Source: Ilyomonas sp965214235
GTDB taxonomy: Bacteria > Bacteroidota > Bacteroidia > Chitinophagales > Chitinophagaceae
DNA length: 64,000 bases
Assembly: GCA_965214235.1 (NCBI GenBank)
Contig: CBDCBH010000002.1
Span: 1 to 64,000 of the forward strand
Direction: 5' to 3'
Part shown: one piece after another, positions 42,482-52,257 of the stretch
Position numbering within the stretch: position 1 is the stretch's first letter
How the letters are laid out: the number at the start of each line of letters is the position of its first letter
Made by a program: the position numbers and the translations under genes
The notes under the pieces: generated by a model
Told to the model about the DNA's origin: nothing
Seen by the model: only the letters and a program-made list of their open reading frames with translations
Database searches by the model: none

Positions 42482-42766
42482 TTATTTGTATTTTCCTTCC
42501 ATCTTATCACAATATTCAACCGAACCCAAACGAAAGCGAAAAGGTATTTTACTCCATTTTTCCAGCTTGTATTCTTTATCGCAAAAAAACGGCAAATGTT
42601 GTACGGCAAAGCCTTGCGGGAGAACACGAATAAAGGGAGAGATAAAAAGTTTGGGCTGCTGAAAAACGAATTGTTTTTGTAAACGGCTGCTGTCGGAAAG
42701 CGCTTGCGCATGAGATGCAATAATCATAGTAAAAGAAAGAAAAAAAACCGCAAAAGTTTTCAACAT
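42482..42766 (-). CDS. Small secreted protein of unknown function
   Basis: The 94-residue protein has a signal peptide, AVFFLSFTMIIASHAQA, then about 75 residues with no recognised domain (LFISPFIRVLPQGFAV, KWSKIPFRFRLGSVEY). It lies between holB and the divergent rpoN gene. It may be real because of the signal peptide and its separate promoter-side position, but no homologue is recognised. Confidence 0.5.
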   Translation of the reverse strand: MLKTFAVFFLSFTMIIASHAQALSDSSRLQKQFVFQQPKLFISPFIRVLPQGFAVQHLPFFCDKEYKLEKWSKIPFRFRLGSVEYCDKMEGKYK

Positions 42767-42782
42767 CGGTAAAAATATATCA

Positions 42783-42813
42783 TTGTAAAATTAGCAGCGA
42801 GAGATTAGCTTTG
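42783..42813 (+). promoter_or_regulatory. Bacteroidota-type promoter for rpoN
   Basis: TTG (42783-42785), 20 bases, TAGCTTTG (42806-42813) agrees with the sigma-ABfr consensus. The ATG is 45 bases downstream. Confidence 0.7.
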
Positions 42814-42857
42814 CAAAAATCGTACTACATTTTTATAGATCAGTTTTAATTTAAGAA

Positions 42858-44348
42858 ATGGCACTAAGTCAAACCTTACAACAGAAGCTTTTACAAAAAC
42901 TATCGCCACAGCAAATTCAGCTAATGAAACTGCTGCAAATACCTACGGCGAACTTAGAAGAGCGCATTAAAGAAGAATTGGAAGAAAATCCTGCCCTTGA
43001 AGTGAGCAACGATGAACAGCACGATGAAATGGGTGAAGATATGCCCGATGAATTTGCATCGCCGGAGGAAGAAGAGTATGAAAAGGAAGGCAGTGCAGAT
43101 GAATATGATAACCTTGATTTGAGTGAGTATGTTTCGGATGGCGATGATGACGTTGCTGATTATAAATTGCGCGATGATAACTATCCCGAATCGGACGATA
43201 AAAAAACCATTCCTTTTAAAATTGAAAGCTCGTTTCACGAAACGTTGTTAGATCAATTAGGTATGTTATCGTTAAATGAAAAAGACCAAAAGGTTGCCGA
43301 ACACATTGTGGGCAGCATTGATGATGATGGTTACCTGCGCCGCGATCTGGCTTCAATGAGTGATGATCTTGCTTTTCGCCAAAACATATTTGCGGGTGAA
43401 AGCGAAATTGAAACTTTAATAAAAAAAATACAATTATTTGATCCGCCGGGCATTTGCGCGCGCGACTTGCAGGAGTGCTTGTTACTGCAACTAAACAGGC
43501 AGCTGGCTGATGGCAAAAACGTTCATTTAGCCATACAAGTGCTGGATAAATATTTTGAAGAATTTACCAAAAAACATTATGAAAAAATTCAGCGCGGCTT
43601 GAACTTAAGCGATGAAGATTTAAAAGACGTAATTACTGCTATTATTAAACTTAACCCAAAGCCTGGAGGCAATGTTGGCGAAATTAATAAAGCGGAAAGT
43701 TACATTGTTCCCGACTTTTTTATTTTGAATAATGCAAGTAAATTAGAACTTACTCTAAACGCTAAAAATGCACCCGATTTACACATCAGCGAAGGCTATC
43801 GCGACATGCTGAAAGAATATGATAAAGGATCAAAAAAAGACAAGCGTCAAAAAGAAGCTGTGCTGTTTATCAAGCAAAAAATAGATAGCGCAAAGTGGTT
43901 TATTGATATGATAAAACAACGGCAGCACACGTTGCTAAGCACGATGGATGCTATTATGAATTATCAAAAAGAATTTTTTTTAACAGGCGATGAAACGATG
44001 CTGAAGCCGATGATTTTAAAAGACATTGCGGAAGTAACCGGGCTTGATATTTCTACGGTGAGCCGCGTTGCAAACAGTAAGTTTGTGCAAACAGAATTTG
44101 GAACGTACCGGTTGAAGTTTTTCTTTAGCGAGTCGCTAAGTACGGATAGCGGCGAAGAAGTAAGCACACGTGAAGTGAAAAAAATATTGAGTAATTTGAT
44201 TGAAGGCGAAGATAAGCACAAACCGTTGAGCGATGAACGCCTTACCGAATTGCTGCAGGAAAAAGGTTACAATATTGCCCGCCGCACTGTTGCCAAATAT
44301 CGCGAGCAATTGAACATTCCGGTAGCACGATTGAGAAAGGAATTGTGA
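42858..44348 (+). CDS. rpoN: RNA polymerase sigma-54 factor
   Basis: The 496-residue sigma factor needs AAA+ activators to open promoters. It has the Gln/Leu-rich region I (LSQTLQQKLLQKLSPQQIQLMKLLQ, in pieces), a long acidic region II (about residues 45-115), the core-binding region III and the C-terminal RpoN box near ARRTVAKYREQL. The helix motif DIAEVTGLDISTVSRV is intact. The acidic linker is longer than in Proteobacteria, as is usual in this phylum. A clear promoter lies upstream. Confidence 0.96.
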   Translation: MALSQTLQQKLLQKLSPQQIQLMKLLQIPTANLEERIKEELEENPALEVSNDEQHDEMGEDMPDEFASPEEEEYEKEGSADEYDNLDLSEYVSDGDDDVADYKLRDDNYPESDDKKTIPFKIESSFHETLLDQLGMLSLNEKDQKVAEHIVGSIDDDGYLRRDLASMSDDLAFRQNIFAGESEIETLIKKIQLFDPPGICARDLQECLLLQLNRQLADGKNVHLAIQVLDKYFEEFTKKHYEKIQRGLNLSDEDLKDVITAIIKLNPKPGGNVGEINKAESYIVPDFFILNNASKLELTLNAKNAPDLHISEGYRDMLKEYDKGSKKDKRQKEAVLFIKQKIDSAKWFIDMIKQRQHTLLSTMDAIMNYQKEFFLTGDETMLKPMILKDIAEVTGLDISTVSRVANSKFVQTEFGTYRLKFFFSESLSTDSGEEVSTREVKKILSNLIEGEDKHKPLSDERLTELLQEKGYNIARRTVAKYREQLNIPVARLRKEL

Positions 44349-44450
44349 TTTATGATTTGTGGTTGTTTTTAACATCAACAAATTTTGTTTAAATCATAAA
44401 AGATAATACTGAACGCATAAATCACAAATCACAAATCATAAAATTATATT
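44345..44450. repeat. AAATCACAAATCATAAA low-complexity stretch
   Basis: Three near-direct copies of AAATCAYAAATCA fill the gap between rpoN and the next gene. The same kind of sequence occurs between scoA and scoB. Confidence 0.5.
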
Positions 44451-45098
44451 GTGTTATCAGAAGTTCCGCTTTATCCGCAACGTTATTTTTCTATTCCGGC
44501 AAAACTGGTTTCGTATATTTTACATCCGCTGTTTATTCCCACTTATGTTTTCTTTTGGTTGTTAATCCGGTTTCCGTTCCAGTTTGAAGGAATCACTTCG
44601 CAACTGCTGTTCTTTCGTGAATTTAATGTGTTTTGGATGACGGCTTTTTTTCCGGCTTTTTCTGTTTTTCTTTTATGGCGATTAAAATTGATCGATAACA
44701 TTCATCTGCGTACGCAAAAAGAACGCATTGTGCCTTACATCATCACTATGATTTTTTATTGGTGGATGTGGTATTTGAGCCGCAATTTTACCGATCAGCC
44801 ATCAACACTTCAATACTTTTATTTTGGTATTTTTTTAACCACCGTGCTAGGATTAATCATCAACTCGTTTATTAAAATCAGTATGCACGCAATGGGTATT
44901 GCTGGTGCTGCAATGTTTGTGCTGGTGGTTTGTTTTATCAATCAAACGTTTCTGGGTATTGACGTATGTGCAGTTACACTGATAACGGGTTTAGTTTGCA
45001 CCGCCCGTTTTCTTTTAAATATACATACCAACCGAGAAGTGTATGCAGGTTTGTTTATTGGTGCGCTGTGCCAGTTGATAGCCGTTATGGTTTTATAA
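44451..45098 (+). CDS. PAP2-related membrane protein
   Basis: The 215-residue protein has about five or six hydrophobic segments and a GTG start. KISMHAMGIAGA in the third quarter resembles the second motif of PAP2-type phosphatases, but the first Lys/Arg motif and the final His are not clear, so activity is doubtful. It is close to rpoN but not obviously linked. A dispersed motif copy follows about 13 bases after its stop. Confidence 0.6.
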   Translation: MLSEVPLYPQRYFSIPAKLVSYILHPLFIPTYVFFWLLIRFPFQFEGITSQLLFFREFNVFWMTAFFPAFSVFLLWRLKLIDNIHLRTQKERIVPYIITMIFYWWMWYLSRNFTDQPSTLQYFYFGIFLTTVLGLIINSFIKISMHAMGIAGAAMFVLVVCFINQTFLGIDVCAVTLITGLVCTARFLLNIHTNREVYAGLFIGALCQLIAVMVL

Positions 45099-45111
45099 AT
45101 TTAATAGCGAA

Positions 45112-45129
45112 GCTTTTGTTTTTATTGCA
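45112..45129 (-). repeat. Dispersed motif GCARTAAAAACAAA, copy 8
   Basis: GCTTTTGTTTTTATTGCA lies 13 bases after the stop codon of the PAP2-related gene. Confidence 0.55.
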
Positions 45130-45342
45130 AAATTTTTTAAGGCGTACAAGTGTGCAACGCAACCCGGTTTAAGCAGAATTGCCATAGCATATACATAAAA
45201 CTCATTTTGCATTCACCATTCGTTATTAATGCTATTTGATATCGAATAAAGTGAATAAAAAATAACATACATCAATCCCGCTTTTACTCAGCCTTTTTAA
45301 CTCATTAATCGCATCGTATGTTTGCGCAACATTTTTTACTAC

Positions 45343-46311
45343 ATGATTTTTGTTACGGGCGCAACCGGCTTGCTTGGCTCGCATTTATTGCAGGCATTAC
45401 TGCAACAACGGCAGCCCGTGAAAGCGTTGTATCGTTCGCACATTCCGCAGTTTGAAAACAGCCATCAAATTCATTGGATTCAAGGCGATATTTTAAACGT
45501 GCCGTTGCTGACCGATGCCATGATAAATGTGCAGCAAGTATATCATTGCGCAGCTATGGTTTCGTTTCATCCAAAGCATGTGGATGAGTTATACAAAACC
45601 AATGTAGAAGGCACTGCCAATATAGTAAATGTGTGTTTAGAAATGGGTGTGCAAAAGCTGTTACATGTAAGTTCTGTTGCCGCTTTGGGAAGAAAAGAAA
45701 ATGTTGAGACTGATGAAACTTCGCAATGGGTAGATAATAACAGCAGCGAATACGGACGATCAAAGTACTTAGCCGAAATGGAAGTTTGGCGCGGCGTAGG
45801 AGAGGGTTTGCAAGCGGTGATTGTAAATCCTTCTATTATTTTAGGCGCAGGTGATTGGAACGAAGGTTCGTCGCAAATTTTTAAAACCGTTTACAATGCG
45901 TTTCCCTGGTACACCGATGGCGCAACGGGTTTTGTAGATGTGCTGGATGTAGTAAAAGCAATGCTATTACTAATGAACTCCGACATTACTGCAGAACGGT
46001 TTATAGTTAATGCAGACAATGTGCGTTACAAAGATTTGTTTAATTGGATAGCCGATTGCTTTCATAAAAACAAACCGTATCGCAAAGTAACGCCCTTGCT
46101 TGCATCGCTTATTTGGCGTGCCGAAGCCGTGCGTTCGTTCTTCACAAATAATCAACCTTTACTAACTAAAGAAACGGTTACTTCTGCGCAGGCAGAAATA
46201 TTTTACAAAAATTCAAAACTGTTTCACCAATTGCCGAATTTTCGCTATAACCCTTTGCAACAAAGCGTTTCACGCATTTGCGACGAGTACAAAAAGAGAC
46301 TTTTTATATAG
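45343..46311 (+). CDS. NAD-dependent epimerase/dehydratase (extended SDR)
   Basis: The 322-residue protein starts MIFVTGATGLLGSHLL, the nucleotide-binding TGxxGxxG motif of extended SDR enzymes. LLHVSSVAALG and YGRSKYLAEME contain the catalytic Ser/Tyr-Lys pair. It would oxidise or reduce a sugar nucleotide or a similar hydroxyl. ATG 45343 is chosen because it places the Rossmann motif at the N-terminus. Another ATG, 45318, is in a different frame. Specific substrate is unknown. Confidence 0.88.
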   Translation: MIFVTGATGLLGSHLLQALLQQRQPVKALYRSHIPQFENSHQIHWIQGDILNVPLLTDAMINVQQVYHCAAMVSFHPKHVDELYKTNVEGTANIVNVCLEMGVQKLLHVSSVAALGRKENVETDETSQWVDNNSSEYGRSKYLAEMEVWRGVGEGLQAVIVNPSIILGAGDWNEGSSQIFKTVYNAFPWYTDGATGFVDVLDVVKAMLLLMNSDITAERFIVNADNVRYKDLFNWIADCFHKNKPYRKVTPLLASLIWRAEAVRSFFTNNQPLLTKETVTSAQAEIFYKNSKLFHQLPNFRYNPLQQSVSRICDEYKKRLFI

Positions 46312-46416
46312 TAATATGGTTATTCACGTTTAGTTAAGACACTGTAATTCTTTAAGGTAAACTTAATTGCGTTTGTGGCACGTAAGTAGTTATTTGCAGG
46401 GTTAATTATTTTTTTT

Positions 46417-47838
46417 ATTAAAACCACTCTGTTACGATATAATGGCAGCAGTAAAAAAAACCTGTTATGGATAGCCACATCTGTAATTGTTATTTTATGC
46501 GCTTTGTTTTTTATTGCCCGCTATTTATACAGTTTTTATAAGTCATCAGCAACCGGCAACAGTGATGATTTAGTTAGCGTTAAAACCGCTATTTATATGT
46601 TGACGGGCGCAACGTTTGTTTTTGTAGTAGGGCTTGGTATTGTTTATTTATTGCTGAAAAATAAGCAGCTTCAGGATAACGTAAACGAGCGTTTTGCCGA
46701 AGCTAAAAACGCTGCCGAAGATGCTAAACATTCTAAAGCACAGTTTTTAACAACCATGACGAATGAATTGCGCGCACCGTTAAACCGTGTGTTAAGCAAC
46801 GCTTCTTCACTTATGCAAACGAGCTTGAGCAACCAGCAAAAAAAACAGGCAACCAGCATTCATCAGGATAGTATTACGCTGTTATCTATTATCAATGATA
46901 GTATTGATTTTTTTAAAATAGAAAATGGCAAATTAGAAATTGAAAGCAACTCGTTTGTGCTTCGTTTGGTTATTGAAGAAGTGTTGCAGATATTGGTTTC
47001 TGACAGCCGACCAATAGACATTAGATATGAAATTGATTTAAAGATACCGGCTTATATTAATGGCGATTTAGCACGCATTCGCCAGGTACTGATGAACCTC
47101 ATTGGTAACGCCATACAGATTAACGATACGGGCAAAATAAAACTGTTTGTTGAATTGATAAGCGAGCAGGGTAAAGTCATGATTTTGCAGTTTAAAATTG
47201 CCGATATAGGCGAAAAAACAGAAGCGGTTACTTTAACGCCCGAAGATGCTGAGCACATGCCTTATGTATCGCATTACACAGGTCTTGGCTTGTCGGTAGC
47301 CGCCCGCCTCGTGGCGCTCATGGGCGGTGCCATTAAAGTTGAAAGCACATCGGCAACCGGCACTGTGTTTACCTTTACTATTAAAATAAAAAGAACAACT
47401 GATACTAAAAATATGAATATAACTCCAGGCACCACACCAGAGAAAGTTGATAAAGATCTCTTTAAACGTTTCCCTCTGCGCATTCTTGCTGCTGACGATA
47501 ACGAAATCAGTCAGATGGTACTTTCATCCATGTTGCTAAAAATGGGCTATAATTGCGAAATGGCGCAGAATGGATCAGAAGCCGTAAACAAAGCCATCGA
47601 AAGTGAATACGACCTTATTTTTATGGACATGTTTATGCCGGAAATGGACGGTTTGGAAGCTACGCGCCGCATTCGTGAATTTTATTTAAAAAGCCATCGT
47701 CCTATTATTATTGCGCTCACTTCAAACGCTCTAGAAGCAAAAGAAACTTTTCTGCAGGCAGGTATTAACAATTTTATTACCAAGCCTTTCAAACCAAAAG
47801 ATTTAGAACAAATCATTATTCAAAGCTGCAGTAATTAA
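46417..47838 (+). CDS. Degenerate hybrid histidine kinase with receiver domain
   Basis: The protein has one or two membrane helices (NLLWIATSVIVILCALFFIA and YMLTGATFVFVVGLGIVYLL), then a histidine-kinase-like region and a receiver (ILAADDNEISQMVL, DLIFMDMFMPEMDG with the phosphoacceptor Asp, FITKPF). The H box reads FLTTMTNELRAPLN, with Asn at the place of the usual phosphorylated His. The G1 box is also altered (DIGEKTEA instead of DTGIGI), while G2 YTGLGLSVAARL remains. No ATG precedes the first helix; ATT at 46417 (then KTTLLRYNG) or CTG 46429 would include it, TTG 46504 would cut into it. Probably a pseudokinase scaffold with a live receiver. Confidence 0.75.
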   Translation: MKTTLLRYNGSSKKNLLWIATSVIVILCALFFIARYLYSFYKSSATGNSDDLVSVKTAIYMLTGATFVFVVGLGIVYLLLKNKQLQDNVNERFAEAKNAAEDAKHSKAQFLTTMTNELRAPLNRVLSNASSLMQTSLSNQQKKQATSIHQDSITLLSIINDSIDFFKIENGKLEIESNSFVLRLVIEEVLQILVSDSRPIDIRYEIDLKIPAYINGDLARIRQVLMNLIGNAIQINDTGKIKLFVELISEQGKVMILQFKIADIGEKTEAVTLTPEDAEHMPYVSHYTGLGLSVAARLVALMGGAIKVESTSATGTVFTFTIKIKRTTDTKNMNITPGTTPEKVDKDLFKRFPLRILAADDNEISQMVLSSMLLKMGYNCEMAQNGSEAVNKAIESEYDLIFMDMFMPEMDGLEATRRIREFYLKSHRPIIIALTSNALEAKETFLQAGINNFITKPFKPKDLEQIIIQSCSN

Positions 47839-48039
47839 AAACGGCAAAATAAAGTTTTATTACCCGGCTGCAATACTCGTTTTCAGCACGGTTGCGCCGG
47901 CATCTTTCTCAACTTATCAGGGGTTTATAAAAGGAATTTCAACGTATAAAAACAAATGAGCAGTAAAGTGAATGCTATGCTTTATGACGAAGTGGTTAAT
48001 AAAAAATTTCCTAGAAAATATTTCCGTTATGGTTTTCTT

Positions 48040-50376
48040 TTATTGCAAATTATTTCGCGGGTCTTCATGCGGCTTTAATTCATATTCTTTCGGTGGCGTT
48101 GCACCCAATAAATTCTTTACAAAATAATCCCATCTTCTGCGCATCATGTAATGAGAAAATGCTCCGTATCCATGATGACTGTTTGGAAACACAACAAGGT
48201 CATAATCTTTATTGGCTTTTTCTAATGCATCAATTACAAGCATTGTGTTGGAAGGCGGTACATTGTCATCCATCAAACCATGCGCAAGCATCAGTTTTCC
48301 TTTTAAATTCTTTGCATACAATTCATTCGCCTGCCCTTCATAATTCGATTTTCCATTTGCATCTTTCGTTACTAAACCCACATATCGCTCGCCCCAGTCA
48401 TCTTCATAATTCCGGTTATCATGATTGCCAGATTCGGAGATGCCGACTTTAAAAAAATCAGGGTAACGAAACATCGCCGCCGCTGTTGCAAAACCACCGC
48501 CTGAGTGTCCCCAAATACCTACGCGACTGGTATCAATAAACGAATATTTCTGAACCAATTGTTGTATGCCGGTAATCTGGTCGGGTAGGGTATTATCAGC
48601 AAAATTTCCATAACATAAATCGTGATAAGATTTTGAGCGCAACGGATTACAAGTGCCTTCAATTTCAACCACAACAAAACCTAACTCTGCCAATGCCTGA
48701 TTATCTCCGCGAGAAGAGACAAACGACCATGAGCCAATGCTTCCGCCTTGTGGGCCGGGATAGATATAATCAATGACAGGATATTTTTTTGTTGAGTCAA
48801 GATTCGTGGGCATAAACACCAAACCATATAAATCTGTTTTGCCATCGCGAGCTTTCACAGTGACTGGTGTTGGTGGCTTCCAGCCTGTTGCCGTAAGCCT
48901 TGCGATGTTTGTTTTTTCAAGTGTTGTGATGAGTTTGCCATTAATATCCCGCAGCACAGTAACAGGCGGCACATTAGGTTGCGAATACGCATCAACAAAA
49001 TAATTTTGAGATGGTGAAAATTGGATTTGATGATTGCCTTCTTCCGGTGTTAAAGGTGTTAGATTTTTTCCATCAAGATTTATTTTATAAAAATGGGTAA
49101 AGTAAGGGTTTTCATCTTTGTTATAACCATTAGCTAAGAAGTATAATGTGCGGTTTTTTGAGTCTGTTTTCAATAATTTCGTAATTACCCAATCTCCCTT
49201 TGTAATTTGATTTTTCAGCTTACCTGTTGCCGCATCAAACAAATACAAATGTCCCCAGTTATCGCGTTCCGAATACCAGATAATTTCATTTGTTTTGGGT
49301 AGATACTGCCAGTTTATTTTTCCTTGCCCTGATTCATATTGGGTAGGTGAATTTTCTTCAAACACATCCCGAACCGCGCCTGTTGCTGCATCAGCTATTC
49401 TAAACTTTTCCTGCTTATGATCCCGTGATGTAGAAACAAACGCCAGCTGCTTTGCATCCTCTGTCCATTGCACATCATCCAAGCCTTCACCTGCGCTTGA
49501 TATATCGTCTGAAAGTGAAGCCCGGTGCGGGTCTGGCGCCACTTGCAAGCGCGTGATTTTCGGGTTATCAACCTCAATAATCACGCGCTGAATCATCGCG
49601 ATGTTGCTGTCGCCGGGAAGCGGATATTTCCATTGTAGCAAGTGCGGCGTGCCTACATTTGTGGTTACCAAATACATATCGCCAACCTTGCGTTGGTCTT
49701 GCTGAAAGGTGGCAATTTTTTTACTATCAGGCGACCATTTCAGCACCGGCTCATCGCTGTGTTTCCAGCCTGCGTTATCAGTGGCGTAGCCAAAGTCTTT
49801 TACACCATCAGTTGTAAGTTGTGTTTCTTTATTCGTAGCCACATCGCGCATCCATAAATTGTAATCCCTTATAAAAGCCGCTTTACTTTCATCTGGCGAT
49901 GCAATTTCTGGTTCTTTAGGCTCTCCTTTTTCTTTTACTGCAGAAGAATCTGCAATGAATTGATAGGAAGATAAATCAACCTTCCACCTTTTGCTATTGG
50001 CATAAAAGAAAACCAATTTTTCATCGGGCGAAAAAGAAAATGTTTGAAACGGAAGATGAAACGCATCGTATTGTTTACCTGTAGCAGCAGATAATGATGA
50101 TGCTAATTTTTGTTGGTTAAATGCAGGCTTGCGGCTTTTGTGTGAAGGATCAATAAAAACAAACTCACTGCCTTTTGAAGTGAGAATGCGATACCAGAAG
50201 CGATCACCTGAAAGCCAAACCGGGCGCACATTGGCGTTATCTATTAACGCATTGGTGTTGTAGCTTAACATGGCTTCGGCACGCTGGTAGTTTTGTGTGG
50301 TTAAAACTGTTTGCTGCGCAGAAGAATGAATAGCAAAAAGAATCGAAAACGCAGTGATAAAAAATGTTTTACTCAT
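48040..50376 (-). CDS. S9 family dipeptidyl peptidase IV-like protease
   Basis: The 778-residue secreted protein has a signal peptide (KTFFITAFSILFAIHSSAQ), a DPP IV N-terminal propeller (to about residue 520) and a C-terminal alpha/beta hydrolase domain. The nucleophile is in IWGHSGGGFATAA (GHSGGG), the Asp is in DNVPPSN and the His is in SHHGYG. It would release X-Pro dipeptides from peptides in the periplasm or outside. The start at 50376 follows the signal peptide and is preferred over the 16-residue longer form. Confidence 0.92.
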   Translation of the reverse strand: MSKTFFITAFSILFAIHSSAQQTVLTTQNYQRAEAMLSYNTNALIDNANVRPVWLSGDRFWYRILTSKGSEFVFIDPSHKSRKPAFNQQKLASSLSAATGKQYDAFHLPFQTFSFSPDEKLVFFYANSKRWKVDLSSYQFIADSSAVKEKGEPKEPEIASPDESKAAFIRDYNLWMRDVATNKETQLTTDGVKDFGYATDNAGWKHSDEPVLKWSPDSKKIATFQQDQRKVGDMYLVTTNVGTPHLLQWKYPLPGDSNIAMIQRVIIEVDNPKITRLQVAPDPHRASLSDDISSAGEGLDDVQWTEDAKQLAFVSTSRDHKQEKFRIADAATGAVRDVFEENSPTQYESGQGKINWQYLPKTNEIIWYSERDNWGHLYLFDAATGKLKNQITKGDWVITKLLKTDSKNRTLYFLANGYNKDENPYFTHFYKINLDGKNLTPLTPEEGNHQIQFSPSQNYFVDAYSQPNVPPVTVLRDINGKLITTLEKTNIARLTATGWKPPTPVTVKARDGKTDLYGLVFMPTNLDSTKKYPVIDYIYPGPQGGSIGSWSFVSSRGDNQALAELGFVVVEIEGTCNPLRSKSYHDLCYGNFADNTLPDQITGIQQLVQKYSFIDTSRVGIWGHSGGGFATAAAMFRYPDFFKVGISESGNHDNRNYEDDWGERYVGLVTKDANGKSNYEGQANELYAKNLKGKLMLAHGLMDDNVPPSNTMLVIDALEKANKDYDLVVFPNSHHGYGAFSHYMMRRRWDYFVKNLLGATPPKEYELKPHEDPRNNLQ

Positions 50377-50524
50377 TTTAATTCTACGGGATTTTTTAAT
50401 GATGCTTATTAATTTCATATCCATTCTTCATTTATTATAGTCATTGAATTTTATTTATAATCAGTGTTTTATTCCCTGCTTTTTATCGCATTTTTATACC
50501 TACATCTTTAAGCAGTTATAACAT

Positions 50525-51514
50525 TTATTTCTTGTTACCATACACTTTCATAATGTCGGGAACTTCATCGCGGGTGATGGTGAGATCATGCTGATAAACA
50601 TGCTTCAGATAAGCCGTATCTACACCCCGTATAAAGTTGGTATGCCACTCCATCCACCACGACCAAACGATGCCTTTGCCGGCGCAACTATCCGGGTTGG
50701 GCGGCACGCCGCATTCGTGGTAGGTGATAGGAACGCGCGTGCCCACAATGTCTTTCACCGCTTTGTACATTTCAGGCTTCGGGTTATCGCCAACATTGTA
50801 AGTATCTGCACCGGCAATATCAACATATTCATCGCCGGGATACCAGGCTCCATCGGGTTTTCCGGTATAGCAAAGCACCCAAACCAGGTTGTTTAATTTG
50901 CGCTCGTGAACAAAATAATTATACATCGCCGTCCACAAATGTTTGAACTTTTCAGGGCCTTGTTTGCCCCACCAAAACCAGTTACCATTCAGCTCATGAA
51001 ACGGCCGCCAAAGCACCGGCACGTTTGCTTTTTGCAGACGTTCCAGCAGGTCGGCTTTGGCTTTCAGTTCTGTCCAGAAAGAATCGTATTCCGATGTTCC
51101 TTTTTCAAAACATTTGTCAATGTCAATTTCCTTTTTACTGTTCTCATATCCTTCGCCAATGCCCGGCGCGCCCATGTGCCACATGATGGTTACAATGCCG
51201 CCCGCTTTCCACCATTCTATGGCGCCCTTTACCACAGAATCGTTCTGCGAAGCCTGGATAAAATCAAACCCTTTAATAGCAGGATATTTACCCGTGATGT
51301 TGTGAACGTAGTTAATCTCATCGAAACCCCAACCCGAAAACATTTGACCTGATAATGTTTTTTTGCCAAACATATCGTTGATGTAAGCGTACAAAGCTGT
51401 GGCTTCTTTGGTGGATTTGGGATTGGATAACCGATGCGCATTTTGTGCAAAAATCAGGACTGGAAAAAAGATTATTGCAACAATAAGTAACCGGATAAAG
51501 TGCGTGATTTTCAT
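50525..51514 (-). CDS. Glycoside hydrolase family 26 mannanase-like enzyme
   Basis: The 329-residue secreted protein has a signal peptide (FPVLIFAQ). The family 26 (beta-mannanase) fold is shown by KTLSGQMFSGWG, MWHMGAPGIG, WRPFHELNGNWFWWG with the acid/base Glu, and ITYHECGVPP with the nucleophile Glu. It would cleave beta-1,4-mannan or a related beta-glycan outside the cell. The GH3 and DUF1080 genes further right could help in such breakdown, though they are 4-6 kb away. Confidence 0.92.
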   Translation of the reverse strand: MKITHFIRLLIVAIIFFPVLIFAQNAHRLSNPKSTKEATALYAYINDMFGKKTLSGQMFSGWGFDEINYVHNITGKYPAIKGFDFIQASQNDSVVKGAIEWWKAGGIVTIMWHMGAPGIGEGYENSKKEIDIDKCFEKGTSEYDSFWTELKAKADLLERLQKANVPVLWRPFHELNGNWFWWGKQGPEKFKHLWTAMYNYFVHERKLNNLVWVLCYTGKPDGAWYPGDEYVDIAGADTYNVGDNPKPEMYKAVKDIVGTRVPITYHECGVPPNPDSCAGKGIVWSWWMEWHTNFIRGVDTAYLKHVYQHDLTITRDEVPDIMKVYGNKK

Positions 51515-51611
51515 AGCGAAGAATAATTGAAATGCAAAGTAAGAAGTTTATGAAAGGGAAGGCTGATATTGTTCTTTTTGCTTACTAAGAAATAATCATT
51601 TATAAGAAAAG

Positions 51612-51941
51612 CTACTGCTCTTTAATTACAATCATTTTCTCTCTTGTTTTGGTTTCTAACGCTTCAAGTATTTGTGGGATCAAAGGTTGCAAATGTTTCA
51701 ATGTATTCTTGAAAACATCAAGTACCATTACTAAACATGGTAGTTTGAAAATGTTTTGCTGATAAGGAATATTTTTATCAACCACAATCCAGCAATCAAA
51801 ATTATATTCTGCAAGCAAAGTCAGTAACGCTCCGTTTTTAATGCCATTCCAGTTCATATCGCGAACCGTATAGACTTCATGATGGGATATGAAATCATTC
51901 TTGAAACGAACATCAATGTTTTCATCAAGTAAAATTTTCAT
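51612..51941 (-). CDS. DUF5615 PIN-like protein, probable toxin
   Basis: The 109-residue protein begins MKILLDENIDVRFKND, the N-terminus of DUF5615 PIN-like proteins with metal-binding Asp. WIVVDKNIPYQQN carries another conserved Asp. Its start ATG shares one base with the stop codon of the upstream DUF433 gene (TAATG type), so they are translationally coupled. DUF433/DUF5615 pairs are considered toxin-antitoxin modules related to VapBC; ribonuclease activity here is inferred. Confidence 0.85.
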   Translation of the reverse strand: MKILLDENIDVRFKNDFISHHEVYTVRDMNWNGIKNGALLTLLAEYNFDCWIVVDKNIPYQQNIFKLPCLVMVLDVFKNTLKHLQPLIPQILEALETKTREKMIVIKEQ

Positions 51942-52156
51942 TATTGAATGTCGGCTAACAATTTTTCGGCTGCCGATTCTATCACTGCTTCTGCCTGCTC
52001 ACGGCTAACGGTGGGAAATCCTTTTAAAAATTCTTCCAGAGATTCTTCTTCTAAATAATCGAATAACGTTTTTACTGCAACCCTTGTTCCTTTAAAAACA
52101 GGAATACCGGCGGCTATTTCTTTTTCTGTTGTGATGTATTGATTGAGTTTGTTCAT
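51941..52156 (-). CDS. DUF433 protein, probable antitoxin
   Basis: The 71-residue protein contains the DUF433 pattern: IAAGIPVFKGTRVAVKTLFDYLEE...LEEFLKGFPTVSREQAEAVI (in pieces). DUF433 proteins have a short winged or helix-turn-helix fold and act as antitoxins of DUF5615. It is the upstream member of the pair, as is usual for antitoxins. It borders the decayed KAP region. Confidence 0.87.
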   Translation of the reverse strand: MNKLNQYITTEKEIAAGIPVFKGTRVAVKTLFDYLEEESLEEFLKGFPTVSREQAEAVIESAAEKLLADIQ

Positions 52157-52257
52157 GACTTTTTTTAAGCAGAAAGGTAGTTATAAAATTACTTTAAAAG
52201 CGTAGCAATGTCTTTTGTTTTTGCATACTTAATCCAAACGTTGACATCTATAACACA

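Noticed and set aside
44345..44450. CRISPR-like direct repeats
   Set aside because: The AAATCAYAAATCA copies have no spacers of constant length and no cas genes are near.
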